Source: an uncultured Clostridia bacterium (GTDB lineage: Bacteria; Bacillota; Clostridia; Christensenellales; Borkfalkiaceae). Taken from it: 46,043 bases of DNA. Below are positions 35,401 through 42,821 of the stretch, piece by piece. A model generated the notes under the pieces. The model saw only the letters and a program-made list of their open reading frames with translations, had not been told where the DNA came from and did no database searches. Where the stretch lies: assembly GCA_944358655.1 (NCBI GenBank), contig CALVRO010000011.1, positions 1-46,043 on the forward strand. The letters run 5' to 3'. The position numbers were made by a program, and so were the translations under genes. Positions within the stretch are counted from its first letter, which is position 1, and every line of letters begins with the position of its first letter.

Positions 35401-35698
35401 CGTAGGCCTCGAAGGCGACATGCTGTTCGGCTACGACCTCAACGACGAAGAACCCGTCGTCCGCGCATATGCGCGTGAGGCCGCGCACCACATTCTGTAC
35501 ACGGTGGTCAACTCGGCAGGCATGAACGGCTTCGTCCACGGCATAGTGTTCGTACCCGGCTTTGCATTCTACAAGTTCATCCTCATCGCTTGGGATATAC
35601 TTGCGGCGGCAGGCATAGGCGTTATGGTATTCTTTATCGTAAAGAACATAAAGGCGCTTAAAAGGGGAACTGCGGAGAGCGCGGATAAGGGCGAATGA
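32495..35698 (+). CDS. Membrane-anchored, domain-permuted GH3 beta-glucosidase
   Basis: 1067 aa, ATG after AGGTGAAAG. A basic start and hydrophobic helix (residues about 8-32) anchor the N-terminus; a second hydrophobic helix near residues 1030-1052 precedes a short basic tail. In between, GH3 domains come in reversed order: the alpha/beta sandwich (EGATLLKNNDGVLPLK, residues about 85-100) and PFGYGLSYTTFEWS plus Fn3 first, then the barrel (VTDLDGPAGL, GRNFEYYSEDAFL, FLKHFALNDQETHR) with nucleophile D946 in GFVLTDYE. Reversed GH3 proteins are known from Butyrivibrio and Ruminococcus beta-glucosidases. With two anchors the enzyme is held against the outer membrane face, where it would finish oligosaccharides released by GH16. 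Confidence 0.92.
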   Translation: MKKTKKKIGIAIMSVAIVILLAFSIILNVLALTTFDNIFEQALGKFDDRTEGDTKGADVQYYKSDYDNAIDLRAHEEEVVAEMAMEGATLLKNNDGVLPLKEGTTLSLFSHSSVDIVSGGSGSGSGSFELTLNLKEGLERSGFKVNQKLWDFYSTGKGSGKEYTRGAGSINYGADLDWNINEVPLSVITSDSDLVKSFEGTTAMFVMSRTGGEGADLARDMAAFGGKSGQHYLEPDQTELEIIKYLCDNFDDVILLVNANNVMELTAFEGEEYANLDAIINFPGAGRTGTIGLGYMLRGIDGDGNEISPSGHLVDTWVSDNFSSPAMQNMGDFWYDDGNPDFNNNRGNYYYVNYAEGIYVGYKYYETRYEDTVLGQGKTTVNDFDYSKEVLYPFGYGLSYTTFEWSEFNVGDIADDGTFEVSVKVTNTGDRAGKEVVQIYAQTPYTEGGVEKASIALVGFDKTELLYPAAEATTDKPASQTVTITLDLEDFISYDENKNGGKGGYVLDAGDYYITASTDAHSALNNVLDQKGETELAHPGAVEATAPNGDLITKLTFSEADAQKYAALYVNGEDGKEIVNLFDYADVTVYDSTAPDYLSRADWSKMNGDALRYGEASSYASEAEINGKKWVHSISDELMALLKSEDPTPSEELFTREDPETPVFDARNGVELIDLRGLPYDDPMWEDLLDNITVKELSLLVDQCGYCSPAMASIHKPKVTDLDGPAGLNLVVGHGSVPIGEDENGNEIKSMTWPSEYLLASTWNVDLAYEMGLGVAEDGLHGQVEGWYGPAVNIHRTPFAGRNFEYYSEDAFLSGEFGYQAVKGAAEKGMYAFLKHFALNDQETHRDHLGIVTWSNEQAIREIYLKPFQMVIEDNYVDINVNVPVYGENGEITGYEEEYDIATVPAATAIMSSFNRIGPTWAGGNYNLLTEVLREEWGFNGFVLTDYEVSSYMGTTQCLAAGGDGKLKTVGLEGDMLFGYDLNDEEPVVRAYAREAAHHILYTVVNSAGMNGFVHGIVFVPGFAFYKFILIAWDILAAAGIGVMVFFIVKNIKALKRGTAESADKGE

Positions 35699-35827
35699 GC
35701 CCCCTCCCACCGCTTTGTAAAAAAGGGACGATGAAGGTAAACCAAAATTCTCCGCCGCACCGACAGCGGAGGCGGGCAAGGTAATTTGTCCGCCTGACGA
35801 CGGGCTTCGGCGAAGAACATAAAAAAG

Positions 35828-35870
35828 ATCTCTCCCACCGGGGCGAAAGCCTCGGCGGGAGAGATTTTTT
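35828..35870. terminator. Terminator of the GH16-GH3 operon
   Basis: ATCTCTCCC (35828-35836) pairs with GGGAGAGAT (35857-35865) with a further inner stem; T-run on the plus strand and A-run on the left make it work in both directions. Confidence 0.85.
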
Positions 35871-35897
35871 GTTTGCGAATTTGGTTCCTCTCCCCGT

Positions 35898-35944
35898 GAG
35901 ATTTCTCCGCTCCGCACACTTCGTGTGCTGCGGTCGAAATGACA
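35898..35944 (+). repeat. Repeat family B copy (short form)
   Basis: GAGATTTCTCCGCTCCGC ... CGGTCGAAATGACA with a GCACACTTCGTGTGC hairpin in the middle. Confidence 0.65.
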
Positions 35945-36064
35945 AGCTCTACCCGAGGGGGCAGCGCGCGAGGCCACACCCCACCATTGTCATACCGAGC
36001 AGCGCGCCAATATGGTGGGGATAAAATGAAACAATAAAGTTTACAAAATAATGTGTAACCATAG

Positions 36065-36178
36065 CTTCGCGCTTTAGCCTGCTTTTGCGCGATAGAGGAG
36101 GGATAACCGAGCGATGTTGCAAGTTGAATTTATTCGACTTGCTTTAAGCGAGGTTTATCCCGGCGAGCCGAGGTATCT
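36065..36178 (+). repeat. Repeat family A, copy 3
   Basis: Diverged at the left hairpin but keeps the AGGAGGGATAACCGAGC block, the GCAAGT/ACTTGC hairpin and the frame MLQVEFIRLALSEVYP with ATG at 36,114. Convergent gap 35,871-36,622; no gene seen. Confidence 0.75.
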
Positions 36179-36202
36179 ATACGCGACAGCGACGGACAAG
36201 CT

Positions 36203-36282
36203 GTGGTAAAAGTGTATCTGAAGCGTAGCCCGTGAGATTTCTCCGCGCGCTCGGCCTTCGGCCTCGCTTGGTCGAAATGACA
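36203..36282 (+). repeat. Repeat family B copy
   Basis: GTGGTAAAAGTGTATCTGAAG head, GAGATTTCTCC, a GCCTTCGGC hairpin, GGTCGAAATGACA. Follows A copy 3 at the same distance as at 25,189. Confidence 0.7.
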
Positions 36283-36333
36283 CTTTAAAAGAGGGGCGTC
36301 GGCGCGACAAACGGGGCGAAATACGCCCGTAAT

Positions 36334-36390
36334 GGCTCCCCGTCGCCATGGGGAGCTGTCGGCAACTTGTTGCCGACTGAGGGGGCGTTT
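36334..36390 (+). repeat. Repeat family C, copy 2
   Basis: Same two-hairpin layout as at 19,584; ends TGAGGGGGCGTTT. Confidence 0.75.
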
Positions 36391-36463
36391 CCATTTTTTT
36401 CGACCTCTCCGACTGCGCACTCTCGTGCGCAGCCACCTCTCCATGCGAAGGAGAGGCAATATT

Positions 36464-36582
36464 GCGGTAAAAGTGTATCTGAAGCGTAGTCCGTGAGATT
36501 TCTCCGTTTCGCGTCTTGTTCGCGTTCAACAAAAATGCTTGCTTCCATGGCGAAAGCGGCGCTTCGCTTGCCCGAAATGACA
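36464..36582 (+). repeat. Repeat family B copy (long form)
   Basis: GCGGTAAAAGTGTATCTGAAG ... GAGATTTCTCCGTTTCGC ... GCTTGCCCGAAATGACA; same long form as at 39,978. Confidence 0.65.
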
Positions 36583-36622
36583 ACTTAAAACAGGGGACAC
36601 AGGGAGAGCGAGGCGGCGCCGC

Positions 36623-39600
36623 TTAAAGCGCGCGGATGGATTCCACGGGCTTGCGGCGGGCGATGGAGTAGACGGGCAGGAATGTGGCGATAAATGAAGT
36701 TGCCGCCGCTATGCCCAGCATCACCAGCCACGAGAGGGGCCCGAAAACAAATATCGTTGCCCCCAGCGCGCCAGCCACTTCGGCGTTGAGTATGTCGCAC
36801 ACAACAAAGCTGAGCACCATTGCAAGCACAAAGCATATGGCCGTGATGATGACCGACTCGGAGTAGAATATTTTGAACACGTCGGCGCTCCTCGCACCCA
36901 CAGCGCGGAGGATGCCTATCTCCTTCTTTTTATAGGATATGGAAACCGAAATAAAGTTGAACAGCAGCAGCATGGAGAAGAGCGCCATGACAAGCCCCAC
37001 CCAGAGGAACACCTGCCCGAGCATTTCTATCATGCTGTCGGCGTAGCGGAGGCCGTTTTCAACGGGGGAATAGAGTTCGAACAGGCTGTCGTCGTCGGCC
37101 ACTACTCCCGCCGAGGATATAAGGCCGGTCAGCAGCCCCGTATCGGCGGGCTTGGACACGACCAGTTTATTATATTTGGCGTCCTCGGGCACAACGTACT
37201 TTGTCTTTTGGACGTTATAGTAGTCGCCGTATATGCCCGACTGCGTGTCGCGCATTATCTTGTCGAAGTCGCCGTCTGAAAGGTAGCAGCCGTCGCTGCT
37301 GTATGTGTTGAAGGGCTGAATGTAATAGCCGACGATCTTCCAATCGCCGTATTTTACCGAGGATTCGCCGAGGTAACACTCGACGGTGAGGGCCTCGTAT
37401 CCGCCCTCTGCGCCCGACAGCATGTCGGCCACAAGCTGCTTGCAGGAGGCCATCTCCTCCTCGGTGGGCTCGCGCATGAACCAATTACCCTCGTCGTCGT
37501 TCACATTGACGCATCCGTTGATGAATATGTCGTTACAGAGGTAATATCTCTCGTACAGTTCCTTCGCCTCGGCAGAGAGGCGATCCCCCTCCTCACTATC
37601 TCCGCGGTCATAGGCCTCGGCGGCCTGTTCATTAAGAAGGCCTGCCTTATTATTGACTAAATCTTGCACATACCCGTCCAGCCACGCATAGGGCACTACC
37701 ATCTGTCCGTCGGATATTGCCGAAGCGCCACCGAAATAGACCATTTCGGGCAGCTTCCCCTCGGAAGGAGTGAGCGTGCTTGCGCTGTTAAAATAGAGGG
37801 TGCGACCATCCTCGCCGTAGAACGACGCGGACGCTTTTATTGAATTATTGAGGTATTCGAAGTGCAGATCGCTGCGCCTATACGAAAAATCGGATAAATG
37901 CGCGTCGTAGAACGAGTCGGAGACGAGCAAACACTGATAGAAGCCGTACGCGAGCTCGTTGCTGAACTCGGTGGCCAGCATTTCATAGCCCGGCTTGCCA
38001 ACGTTTTCGTATTTGGAGATATCGGGTAAGTTGTTGTCGTACACGCCCGCCACGGTCAGAGCGACCTCGCTGTTGCCGTAACCGTTGCGGGTGCCCAGCA
38101 TAAGGGTCTGCCCTACAATGTCGGAGTAGTTGTTGAGCACGATTTCGCGCTGCCCGTCGGCGGAGTACAGGCCGCCGTCGCGTATGCTCTCGAAGGTGTA
38201 AGAGGAGATGACTATTTCGTCGTCGCCGAGGTCGGAGATGTCGCCCTCCGTCAGCATTTCGCCCTGCCATGCCGCAGGATCGAACTCGGCAAAGGAGTTG
38301 ACAGTGGTATCGTAATACCCTGCCGCAGGATTACCAACGTTTTTAAAGGTCAGATTGACGAACGAAGCATCATCATAGTTATAGACGGCCAGCGTCTTGT
38401 CGCCGTACAGCTCGGCGTAACGGTCGCGGTCGGCGGGCGTGAACAGCGTATAATTGGTGCCGCTGTAGGAGTATTCGGGCTCTCCGTTCTCATAGTAGAT
38501 ATCCTCGTAGGCGTACGCCTTGCGCATGGATATGTAGTCGGCGGAGTAGTCGGCATAGGTGTTGACGGCCGTCTGCACGCGGTCGTAGAAGGTCAGCGTG
38601 GAAAAGAGGCCGAAGAGCGTGAAGGCCACCGTAGAGAGGAGCACGGTGAAGAACAGGCGGAAGGGCTTTGCCTTGAGGCCGCTGGCGCCTATGCGCACGG
38701 CGTGGCGGGCGGGCAGGCGGGAGCGGATGAAGTTGCCCTCCTCCTTTTTGTACTGCCTGACCTTTATGTCCTCATCTGCGGTGGTTTTAAAAGTCTCGCG
38801 CGCGCCGCTGTCGTCTATGCGGGCCGCCTTTTTAAAGTCGGCTATCTCCCTCTTGCCGTTGGAGATGATGACTCCGCCCTCCGAAGAGCGCAAAAAGTCT
38901 GCTATTCTGGCAATTTCGCCGTCGGTGAGCGCCGAGCCGCTCTTTATGTTTATGATATCCCCGCCCGAAAAGCTAAGATTTTCCCCCGCGTTGCCTGCGG
39001 GTATCTTTGTCTTGGTGACGTCGGAGATGACTTTGCCGTCCTTGAGCTCGATTATCCTGTCGCCGTAGACCTCGGCAAATTCCCTGTCGTGCGACACGAC
39101 TATTACAAGCTTTTCCTCCGAAAGCTTTTTAAGCGTTTCGAAAACCTGTCTGCCCGTCGCCGAGTCGAGCGCGCCCGTAGGCTCGTCGGCCATGATTATT
39201 TCGGGATCCTTTACGAGGGCTCGGGCAATGGCCACGCGCTGTTTCTGGCCGCCCGAGAGCGTGTTGGGCTTGCGGCGGGCGAAGTTCTGCAGCTCTACTT
39301 TTTTAAGTATCTCGTCGACGAGCGCCCTGTCCCTCCCCCTGCTCTGCAGCTCGAGGGCGAGGGCAATGTTGTCGGCCACGGTGAATTCATCTAAAATGTT
39401 GTATTCCTGAAAGACGAAGCCTATAAAGGTGTTGCGGTAGCTGTCGAAGTCGCTCTGCGTGAAGTCCTTGCTCGAACGGCCCTTTATGATTATTTCGCCC
39501 GAGTCGGGGGAGTCGAGGCCGCCGCAGAGGTTGAGAAGGGTTGACTTGCCGCTGCCCGACTTGCCGAGCAGAAAGACCATGCCCTTCTCCTCGAACTTCA

Positions 39601-39679
39601 GCGAAACGCCGTCGAGGGCGCGCACCTCGGCTCCGCCCTTGGTTTTGTAAACTTTGGTGAGATCTTTGATTTCAAGCAT
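36623..39679 (-). CDS. ABC transporter, ATPase fused to FtsX-type permease (MacB-like)
   Basis: 1018 aa. Residues about 1-225 are a MacB/LolD-type ATPase: GKSGSGKST, signature LSGGQKQRV, Walker [14 protein letters not shown]-loop VVSHDR. After a charged linker, one membrane segment (about 335-358) leads to a large external domain of about 530 residues rich in Tyr and Asp. Three more membrane segments and the FtsX motif [11 protein letters not shown] follow (about 885-1018). This is the four-segment layout of mechanotransmission ABC proteins that export or extract peptides and lipids or support peptide-antibiotic resistance. Fusion to the ATPase makes it self-sufficient as a homodimer. Substrate unknown. 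AGGAGG is 16 bases before ATG, unusually far. It is divergent from the four-peptide operon. Confidence 0.9.
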   Translation of the reverse strand: MLEIKDLTKVYKTKGGAEVRALDGVSLKFEEKGMVFLLGKSGSGKSTLLNLCGGLDSPDSGEIIIKGRSSKDFTQSDFDSYRNTFIGFVFQEYNILDEFTVADNIALALELQSRGRDRALVDEILKKVELQNFARRKPNTLSGGQKQRVAIARALVKDPEIIMADEPTGALDSATGRQVFETLKKLSEEKLVIVVSHDREFAEVYGDRIIELKDGKVISDVTKTKIPAGNAGENLSFSGGDIINIKSGSALTDGEIARIADFLRSSEGGVIISNGKREIADFKKAARIDDSGARETFKTTADEDIKVRQYKKEEGNFIRSRLPARHAVRIGASGLKAKPFRLFFTVLLSTVAFTLFGLFSTLTFYDRVQTAVNTYADYSADYISMRKAYAYEDIYYENGEPEYSYSGTNYTLFTPADRDRYAELYGDKTLAVYNYDDASFVNLTFKNVGNPAAGYYDTTVNSFAEFDPAAWQGEMLTEGDISDLGDDEIVISSYTFESIRDGGLYSADGQREIVLNNYSDIVGQTLMLGTRNGYGNSEVALTVAGVYDNNLPDISKYENVGKPGYEMLATEFSNELAYGFYQCLLVSDSFYDAHLSDFSYRRSDLHFEYLNNSIKASASFYGEDGRTLYFNSASTLTPSEGKLPEMVYFGGASAISDGQMVVPYAWLDGYVQDLVNNKAGLLNEQAAEAYDRGDSEEGDRLSAEAKELYERYYLCNDIFINGCVNVNDDEGNWFMREPTEEEMASCKQLVADMLSGAEGGYEALTVECYLGESSVKYGDWKIVGYYIQPFNTYSSDGCYLSDGDFDKIMRDTQSGIYGDYYNVQKTKYVVPEDAKYNKLVVSKPADTGLLTGLISSAGVVADDDSLFELYSPVENGLRYADSMIEMLGQVFLWVGLVMALFSMLLLFNFISVSISYKKKEIGILRAVGARSADVFKIFYSESVIITAICFVLAMVLSFVVCDILNAEVAGALGATIFVFGPLSWLVMLGIAAATSFIATFLPVYSIARRKPVESIRAL

Positions 39680-39699
39680 TGCTCTTTTAGATGCTCCTC

Positions 39700-39756
39700 C
39701 TAAATATTATTGCATGCGCATGTGGGCATGTGCCCGCAGACGCACAAAATACGCAT
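39700..39756 (-). CDS. Possible 18-residue Cys-rich leader peptide
   Basis: In the leader of the ABC gene, ATG at 39756 opens an 18-codon frame containing CVCGHMPTCAC (four Cys and one His); its TAG overlaps the ABC ribosome site (TAGGAGG). No ribosome site of its own is visible. Could be a metal- or cysteine-sensing leader or chance. Confidence 0.2.
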   Translation of the reverse strand: MRILCVCGHMPTCACNNI

Positions 39757-39796
39757 TTAAGGTCGGGTTTGCGTTACCCCGACCCGACATGAGTAA

Positions 39797-39825
39797 ATTT
39801 TATCACTTTATTATGGTAAAGTCAA
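39797..39825 (-). promoter_or_regulatory. Promoter of the ABC transporter gene
   Basis: Minus strand TTGACT (39825-39820), 17-bp spacer, TAAAAT (39802-39797). The leader is about 115 nt and contains a GTCGGG/CCCGAC hairpin. Confidence 0.7.
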
Positions 39826-39977
39826 CAAAACTGCGCACATGTGCCGTCCCGCATTTGTCCCGAATTGACAGAATTTGCAGCAGAATGTTTTATTTATCGA
39901 TTTGAAATGGGTCTATGCCGCCACCCTCCGCCCGTACCATGTTCGGGCACCTCCACAAAGCAACGGGGAAACATAAT

Positions 39978-40095
39978 GCGGAATAAGTGTATCTGAAACG
40001 AAGCTGTGGAGATTTCTCCGTTTCGCATCTTGTATGCGTTCAACGTAATTGCTCTCGTTCCAAGGAAAGCGGCGCTACGCTTGCCCGAAATGACA
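39978..40095 (+). repeat. Repeat family B copy (long form)
   Basis: GTGTATCTGAAACG ... GAGATTTCTCCGTTTCGC ... GCTTGCCCGAAATGACA. Confidence 0.65.
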
Positions 40096-40137
40096 GGCTC
40101 TACCCGAGGGGAGGGGCAGCGCCCCCTTCCCTCACCC

Positions 40138-40329
40138 CTTGTCATGCCGAGCAGCGCGCCGAAATGGAACGGGCAAAACCAAGCGTGAGTAAATAGAGAT
40201 TATGTTACCTTAGTCTCGCGCAAAACCGTGGCTTTTGCGCGAAAAAGGAGGGATAACCGAGCAACGTTGCAAGTTGAATTTATTCGACTTGCTTTAAGCG
40301 AGGTTTATCCCGACGCGCCGAGGCATCTC
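40138..40329 (+). repeat. Repeat family A, copy 4 (192 bp, identical to copy 2)
   Basis: Same 192 bases as 24,974-25,165. It lies in the 1.2-kb divergent region between the ABC gene and the peptide operon. Confidence 0.85.
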
Positions 40330-40362
40330 GTCGCGATAGCGACGGACAAACGGGGGGCAATA

Positions 40363-40398
40363 GGGGCGGCGCGCGGCCGAATGGCCGCGCGCCGCCCC
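40363..40398. repeat. GC-rich perfect palindrome
   Basis: Sixteen-base arms GGGGCGGCGCGCGGCC / GGCCGCGCGCCGCCCC around GAAT. Confidence 0.65.
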
Positions 40399-40407
40399 TC
40401 TCCTTCC

Positions 40408-40456
40408 TGTCATTTCGAGCGAAGAACGCTCTGGCGTTCGCAGCCGAGAAATCTCC
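40408..40456 (-). repeat. Repeat family B copy, inverted
   Basis: The only copy in the other direction: TGTCATTTCGAGCGAAG ... GAGAAATCTCC. To its right, 40,460-40,760 is AT-rich with no gene recognised. Confidence 0.6.
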
Positions 40457-40766
40457 CGGGGCTAAGTTTTCAATACTACTTCCCCAAAACAAAAATATTT
40501 TTAACTATTTTGTTTAAGGTAATATGCGTTCGGTTATAATATGTGCGACAAAGAAAGTGACAATAAAAGCACTTTCAGCGTCAGGCATATATATTTTTAC
40601 AAATACAGGTCACAACTTGTTAATTACATTTAAATTCTGTTATAAATGAAATTTAGTTACAGAAATATCGCTTTAAAAATGTAAGTTAACATTAATTATC
40701 CGAATTATCATATAATATTGTTAGTAAATCACAAAATAAATTCTTTCAAAAATTTTTTCAATGTGA

Positions 40767-40795
40767 TTGACTAACACAATAACTTATGTTATACT
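40767..40795 (+). promoter_or_regulatory. Promoter of the small-peptide operon
   Basis: TTGACT (40767-40772), 17-bp spacer, TATACT (40790-40795). The 80-nt leader holds a perfect hairpin ATCAAGGG/CCCTTGAT (40805-40825). Confidence 0.75.
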
Positions 40796-40882
40796 TCTGC
40801 CGAAATCAAGGGAGGCACCCTTGATAGGTACACTGAATGCGGCACTCGGCCGCGCACAATACCTTTAAGGAGGTACAAAAAA

Positions 40883-40978
40883 ATGGAGATCTACGAAAAG
40901 TTAAATCAATTCGACGAAGAGGCAAACGAATACGGCGTGAACCCTCTTTCGTATGTAGCGCTCGGCTGCGGCAAATAA
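40883..40978 (+). CDS. Small peptide 1 (31 aa) of a tandem family
   Basis: ATG at 40883 with AAGGAGG nine bases upstream, behind a good promoter. The N-terminal half is acidic and helical (MEIYEKLNQFDEEANE); the C-terminal half YGVNPLSYVALGC ends Cys-Gly-Lys. It aligns with peptide 2 over most of its length. No signal peptide. Function unknown; could be a precursor of a processed or modified peptide, a signal or a toxin. Confidence 0.65.
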   Translation: MEIYEKLNQFDEEANEYGVNPLSYVALGCGK

Positions 40979-41053
40979 TCGCACCGAAAAATGCCCGCAA
41001 CTATGGCGCGGGCGGCACAGAAGAAAATGACGCAAATTAAAGGAGGCATTGAA

Positions 41054-41155
41054 ATGATTGATCTTTATGAAAAAATCGCAGAGCTTGACAGTGCCGAGAA
41101 TGAGATGGGCGTCAGCCCCCTCGAGTACGTCGCTCTCGACTGCGCAAGAAAGTAA
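41054..41155 (+). CDS. Small peptide 2 (33 aa), paralogue of peptide 1
   Basis: ATG at 41054 with AAAGGAGG seven bases upstream; this excludes the in-frame ATG at 40991. Acidic helical N-terminus (MIDLYEKIAELDSAENE), then MGVSPLEYVALDC and a basic ARK end. Identical to peptide 1 at YEK, NE, GV, PL, YVAL and Cys, while the DNA differs widely, so the protein sequence appears to be what is kept. Confidence 0.65.
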   Translation: MIDLYEKIAELDSAENEMGVSPLEYVALDCARK

Positions 41156-41221
41156 TTACGCTATAACGCAATTTATGCACAAAAACATATCCAAAGCCAA
41201 ACACGGCAGGAGTAAAAAGCA

Positions 41222-41329
41222 TTGTTCGACATATTCGAAGAGGTCGACCGCCAACGCGGCGGCGACAAAGAACAGCAAGACCACATTCGTAACATGTTGC
41301 TGTGGTACTACCTTTCCCTCAATCATTGA
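41222..41329 (+). CDS. Small peptide 3 (35 aa), TTG start
   Basis: TTG at 41222 with AGGAG nine bases upstream. The product has the same size and an acidic start (MFDIFEEVDRQ) but lacks the terminal Cys and ends MLLWYYLSLNH. It is less similar to the others and may be a different class or a decayed member. Confidence 0.45.
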   Translation: MFDIFEEVDRQRGGDKEQQDHIRNMLLWYYLSLNH

Positions 41330-41418
41330 GCCAAAGGACATAAAGTTCCGCAGGGCTACGACAGATAACGCTTAAAATTTTATTTCCATATTATCACAGA
41401 ATAAAGGAGAAAAAAGTT

Positions 41419-41523
41419 ATGGTTGACAAGTTTATCAGGATCAGCGAAGAGATGAAGAAGAGCAGGCAGAAGAACATGACCTATGGCGAGAGCATAATGA
41501 TGCTCCTTTCCATCTGCCGCTAA
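41419..41523 (+). CDS. Small peptide 4 (34 aa), related C-terminus
   Basis: ATG at 41419 with AAAGGAGA upstream. Basic middle (EEMKKSRQKN), then YGESIMMLLSIC-R, which lines up with the YGVNPLSYVALGC end of peptide 1 with one gap. A Cys next to last. Last gene of the row, followed by a terminator. Confidence 0.6.
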   Translation: MVDKFIRISEEMKKSRQKNMTYGESIMMLLSICR

Positions 41524-41530
41524 ACGGCGG

Positions 41531-41559
41531 CGCGCCGCTTCGGCGCGGGGCAAAATTTT
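41531..41559 (+). terminator. Terminator of the small-peptide operon
   Basis: CGCGCCG/CGGCGCG stem (41531-41537, 41541-41547) and a TTTTT run at 41556-41560. A second stem GAGACGGCGG/CCGCCGTCTC follows at 41,599-41,633. Confidence 0.65.
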
Positions 41560-41677
41560 TAATTACGTTTACACAATTTTAGTATCCCCCCTTTAAAGGA
41601 GACGGCGGACTGCGTTATGCGGCCCGCCGTCTCTCTTGCTGTTCAGCCCTTCCCCCGCCTCTCCTTTTTCGGCAGGG

Positions 41678-41714
41678 CGCAAAGGGGCCGCCGCGCCTGC
41701 GGCGCGGCGGCCCC
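41678..41714. repeat. GC palindrome, left copy flanking the XRE gene
   Basis: GCGCAAA then GGGGCCGCCGCGCC-TGC-GGCGCGGCGGCCCC. The same string recurs at 42,582-42,618 in the same orientation. Confidence 0.75.
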
Positions 41715-41734
41715 CGTTAAACAAGATAATAACT

Positions 41735-42433
41735 TTATTCCCGCCCCGCACACGCCGAGGCAACGGCATGCAGCCCGCCCGTCAGCGCGAAGGCTATAAT
41801 GAATATCACCCACGAAGGGTGCCAAATGCCCCACACGCAGCCGATAAACACATATATGGTGGCGGCGAGGGGCATGAGCATGGAGCCGAGGCCGCCGAAT
41901 ATGCGCGCCGAGAGCGGCTTTAAGCGGGCCCCTTCCTCATCTTCGTCCTCCTTGGCAAACAGGCCGTCGACAAAAATACACAGCGAGAGGGCAAACGGAA
42001 AGATTATCCACCCCGGGTGCCACAGCCCGCACAGCGCGCCTATGAGCACATAACTCAGGAGCGAAAGGGTCATTATGCACCCGCTGACCGCCCCGCCGAT
42101 GGCGCGCAGGCGGCGCACCCTTTCGGCCTCGCCCGCGTTTGCGGCACCGTCGGAGGGTGTTCGAGCAAGCTCCGCGGAGGGCGCCTCCTCGGGAGAGGGG
42201 GGCGCGGAGGCTGCCTGATCTTCGTTCGGCGTCGTTAAATCGCCGCGCATGAGGTCGTCCATGCCCACCGAAAATAGCTCGCAAAGACAGAGTATTTTTT
42301 CGGTCTCGGGATAGGCCTCGCCCGTCTCCCACTTGCTGACCGACTGTCTTGATACTCCCAAACGGCCGGCCAGTTCCTCTTGAGTCATTCCCTCCCTGCG
42401 GCGCAGGAATTGAATATTGTCGGCAAACGACAT
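41735..42433 (-). CDS. XRE-family regulator with C-terminal membrane domain
   Basis: 232 aa. Residues about 5-60 are a Cro/C1 helix-turn-helix (MTQEELAGRLGVSRQSVSKWETGEAYPE is its centre, split here by helix boundaries), followed by an Ala/Pro/Glu-rich linker and four membrane segments (about 108-228) with two near-identical GxWHP[GS]W[IV]I motifs. Such membrane-tethered XRE proteins are common in Firmicutes; the ligand is unknown. AAGGAGG precedes ATG. Convergent with the peptide operon and flanked by identical palindromes. Confidence 0.88.
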   Translation of the reverse strand: MSFADNIQFLRRREGMTQEELAGRLGVSRQSVSKWETGEAYPETEKILCLCELFSVGMDDLMRGDLTTPNEDQAASAPPSPEEAPSAELARTPSDGAANAGEAERVRRLRAIGGAVSGCIMTLSLLSYVLIGALCGLWHPGWIIFPFALSLCIFVDGLFAKEDEDEEGARLKPLSARIFGGLGSMLMPLAATIYVFIGCVWGIWHPSWVIFIIAFALTGGLHAVASACAGRE

Positions 42434-42467
42434 GTGTTACCGCCTCCTTATTTTTATTTACGGTTTA

Positions 42468-42496
42468 ATTATAATGCATTTGAGGCGGTTTTTCAA
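42468..42496 (-). promoter_or_regulatory. Promoter of the XRE gene
   Basis: Minus strand TTGAAA (42496-42491), 17-bp spacer, TATAAT (42473-42468). Confidence 0.75.
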
Positions 42497-42581
42497 CCGA
42501 CTTTGGCGTGCTTTTTCGCAACTTCGGGTTGCGTTTGGGTAAAAATAGTTAATAAGCTCGTTTTGAGCTGTATGCGCGGAG

Positions 42582-42618
42582 CGCAAAGGGGCCGCCGCGC
42601 CTGCGGCGCGGCGGCCCC
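42582..42618. repeat. GC palindrome, right copy flanking the XRE gene
   Basis: Identical to 41,678-41,714. The remaining gap to 42,821 has small palindromes (ATGGGTATATACCCAT at 42,632 region, GCCCC...GGGGC) and no gene. Confidence 0.75.
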
Positions 42619-42821
42619 GAAAATGGGTAAACGATGGGTATATACCCATATTTGACGCAATTTTCCGCCCCTCGAGGCGGGGCGCTGTACGGCGCTTAGC
42701 GGGGACATATCCCCGCACATATCGCCCTTTTGCACATGGCGGCGCCTAAATTTGCGCACGTTTATGCAATAGCATCAATGCAGCAGGGCAATTTTTTGAT
42801 ACACCCCAAACTATACCTCAA

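Noticed and set aside
19417-40329. CRISPR array or tRNA cluster in the repeats
   Set aside because: Copies are kilobases apart with no regular spacer, and no cloverleaf with CCA-type ends was found.
40883-41523. AgrD-type autoinducer for the AgrC-like kinase
   Set aside because: The peptides lack the AgrD layout (amphipathic helix, central Cys ring, acidic tail) and no AgrB is present; the link to the kinase 12 kb away is unsupported.
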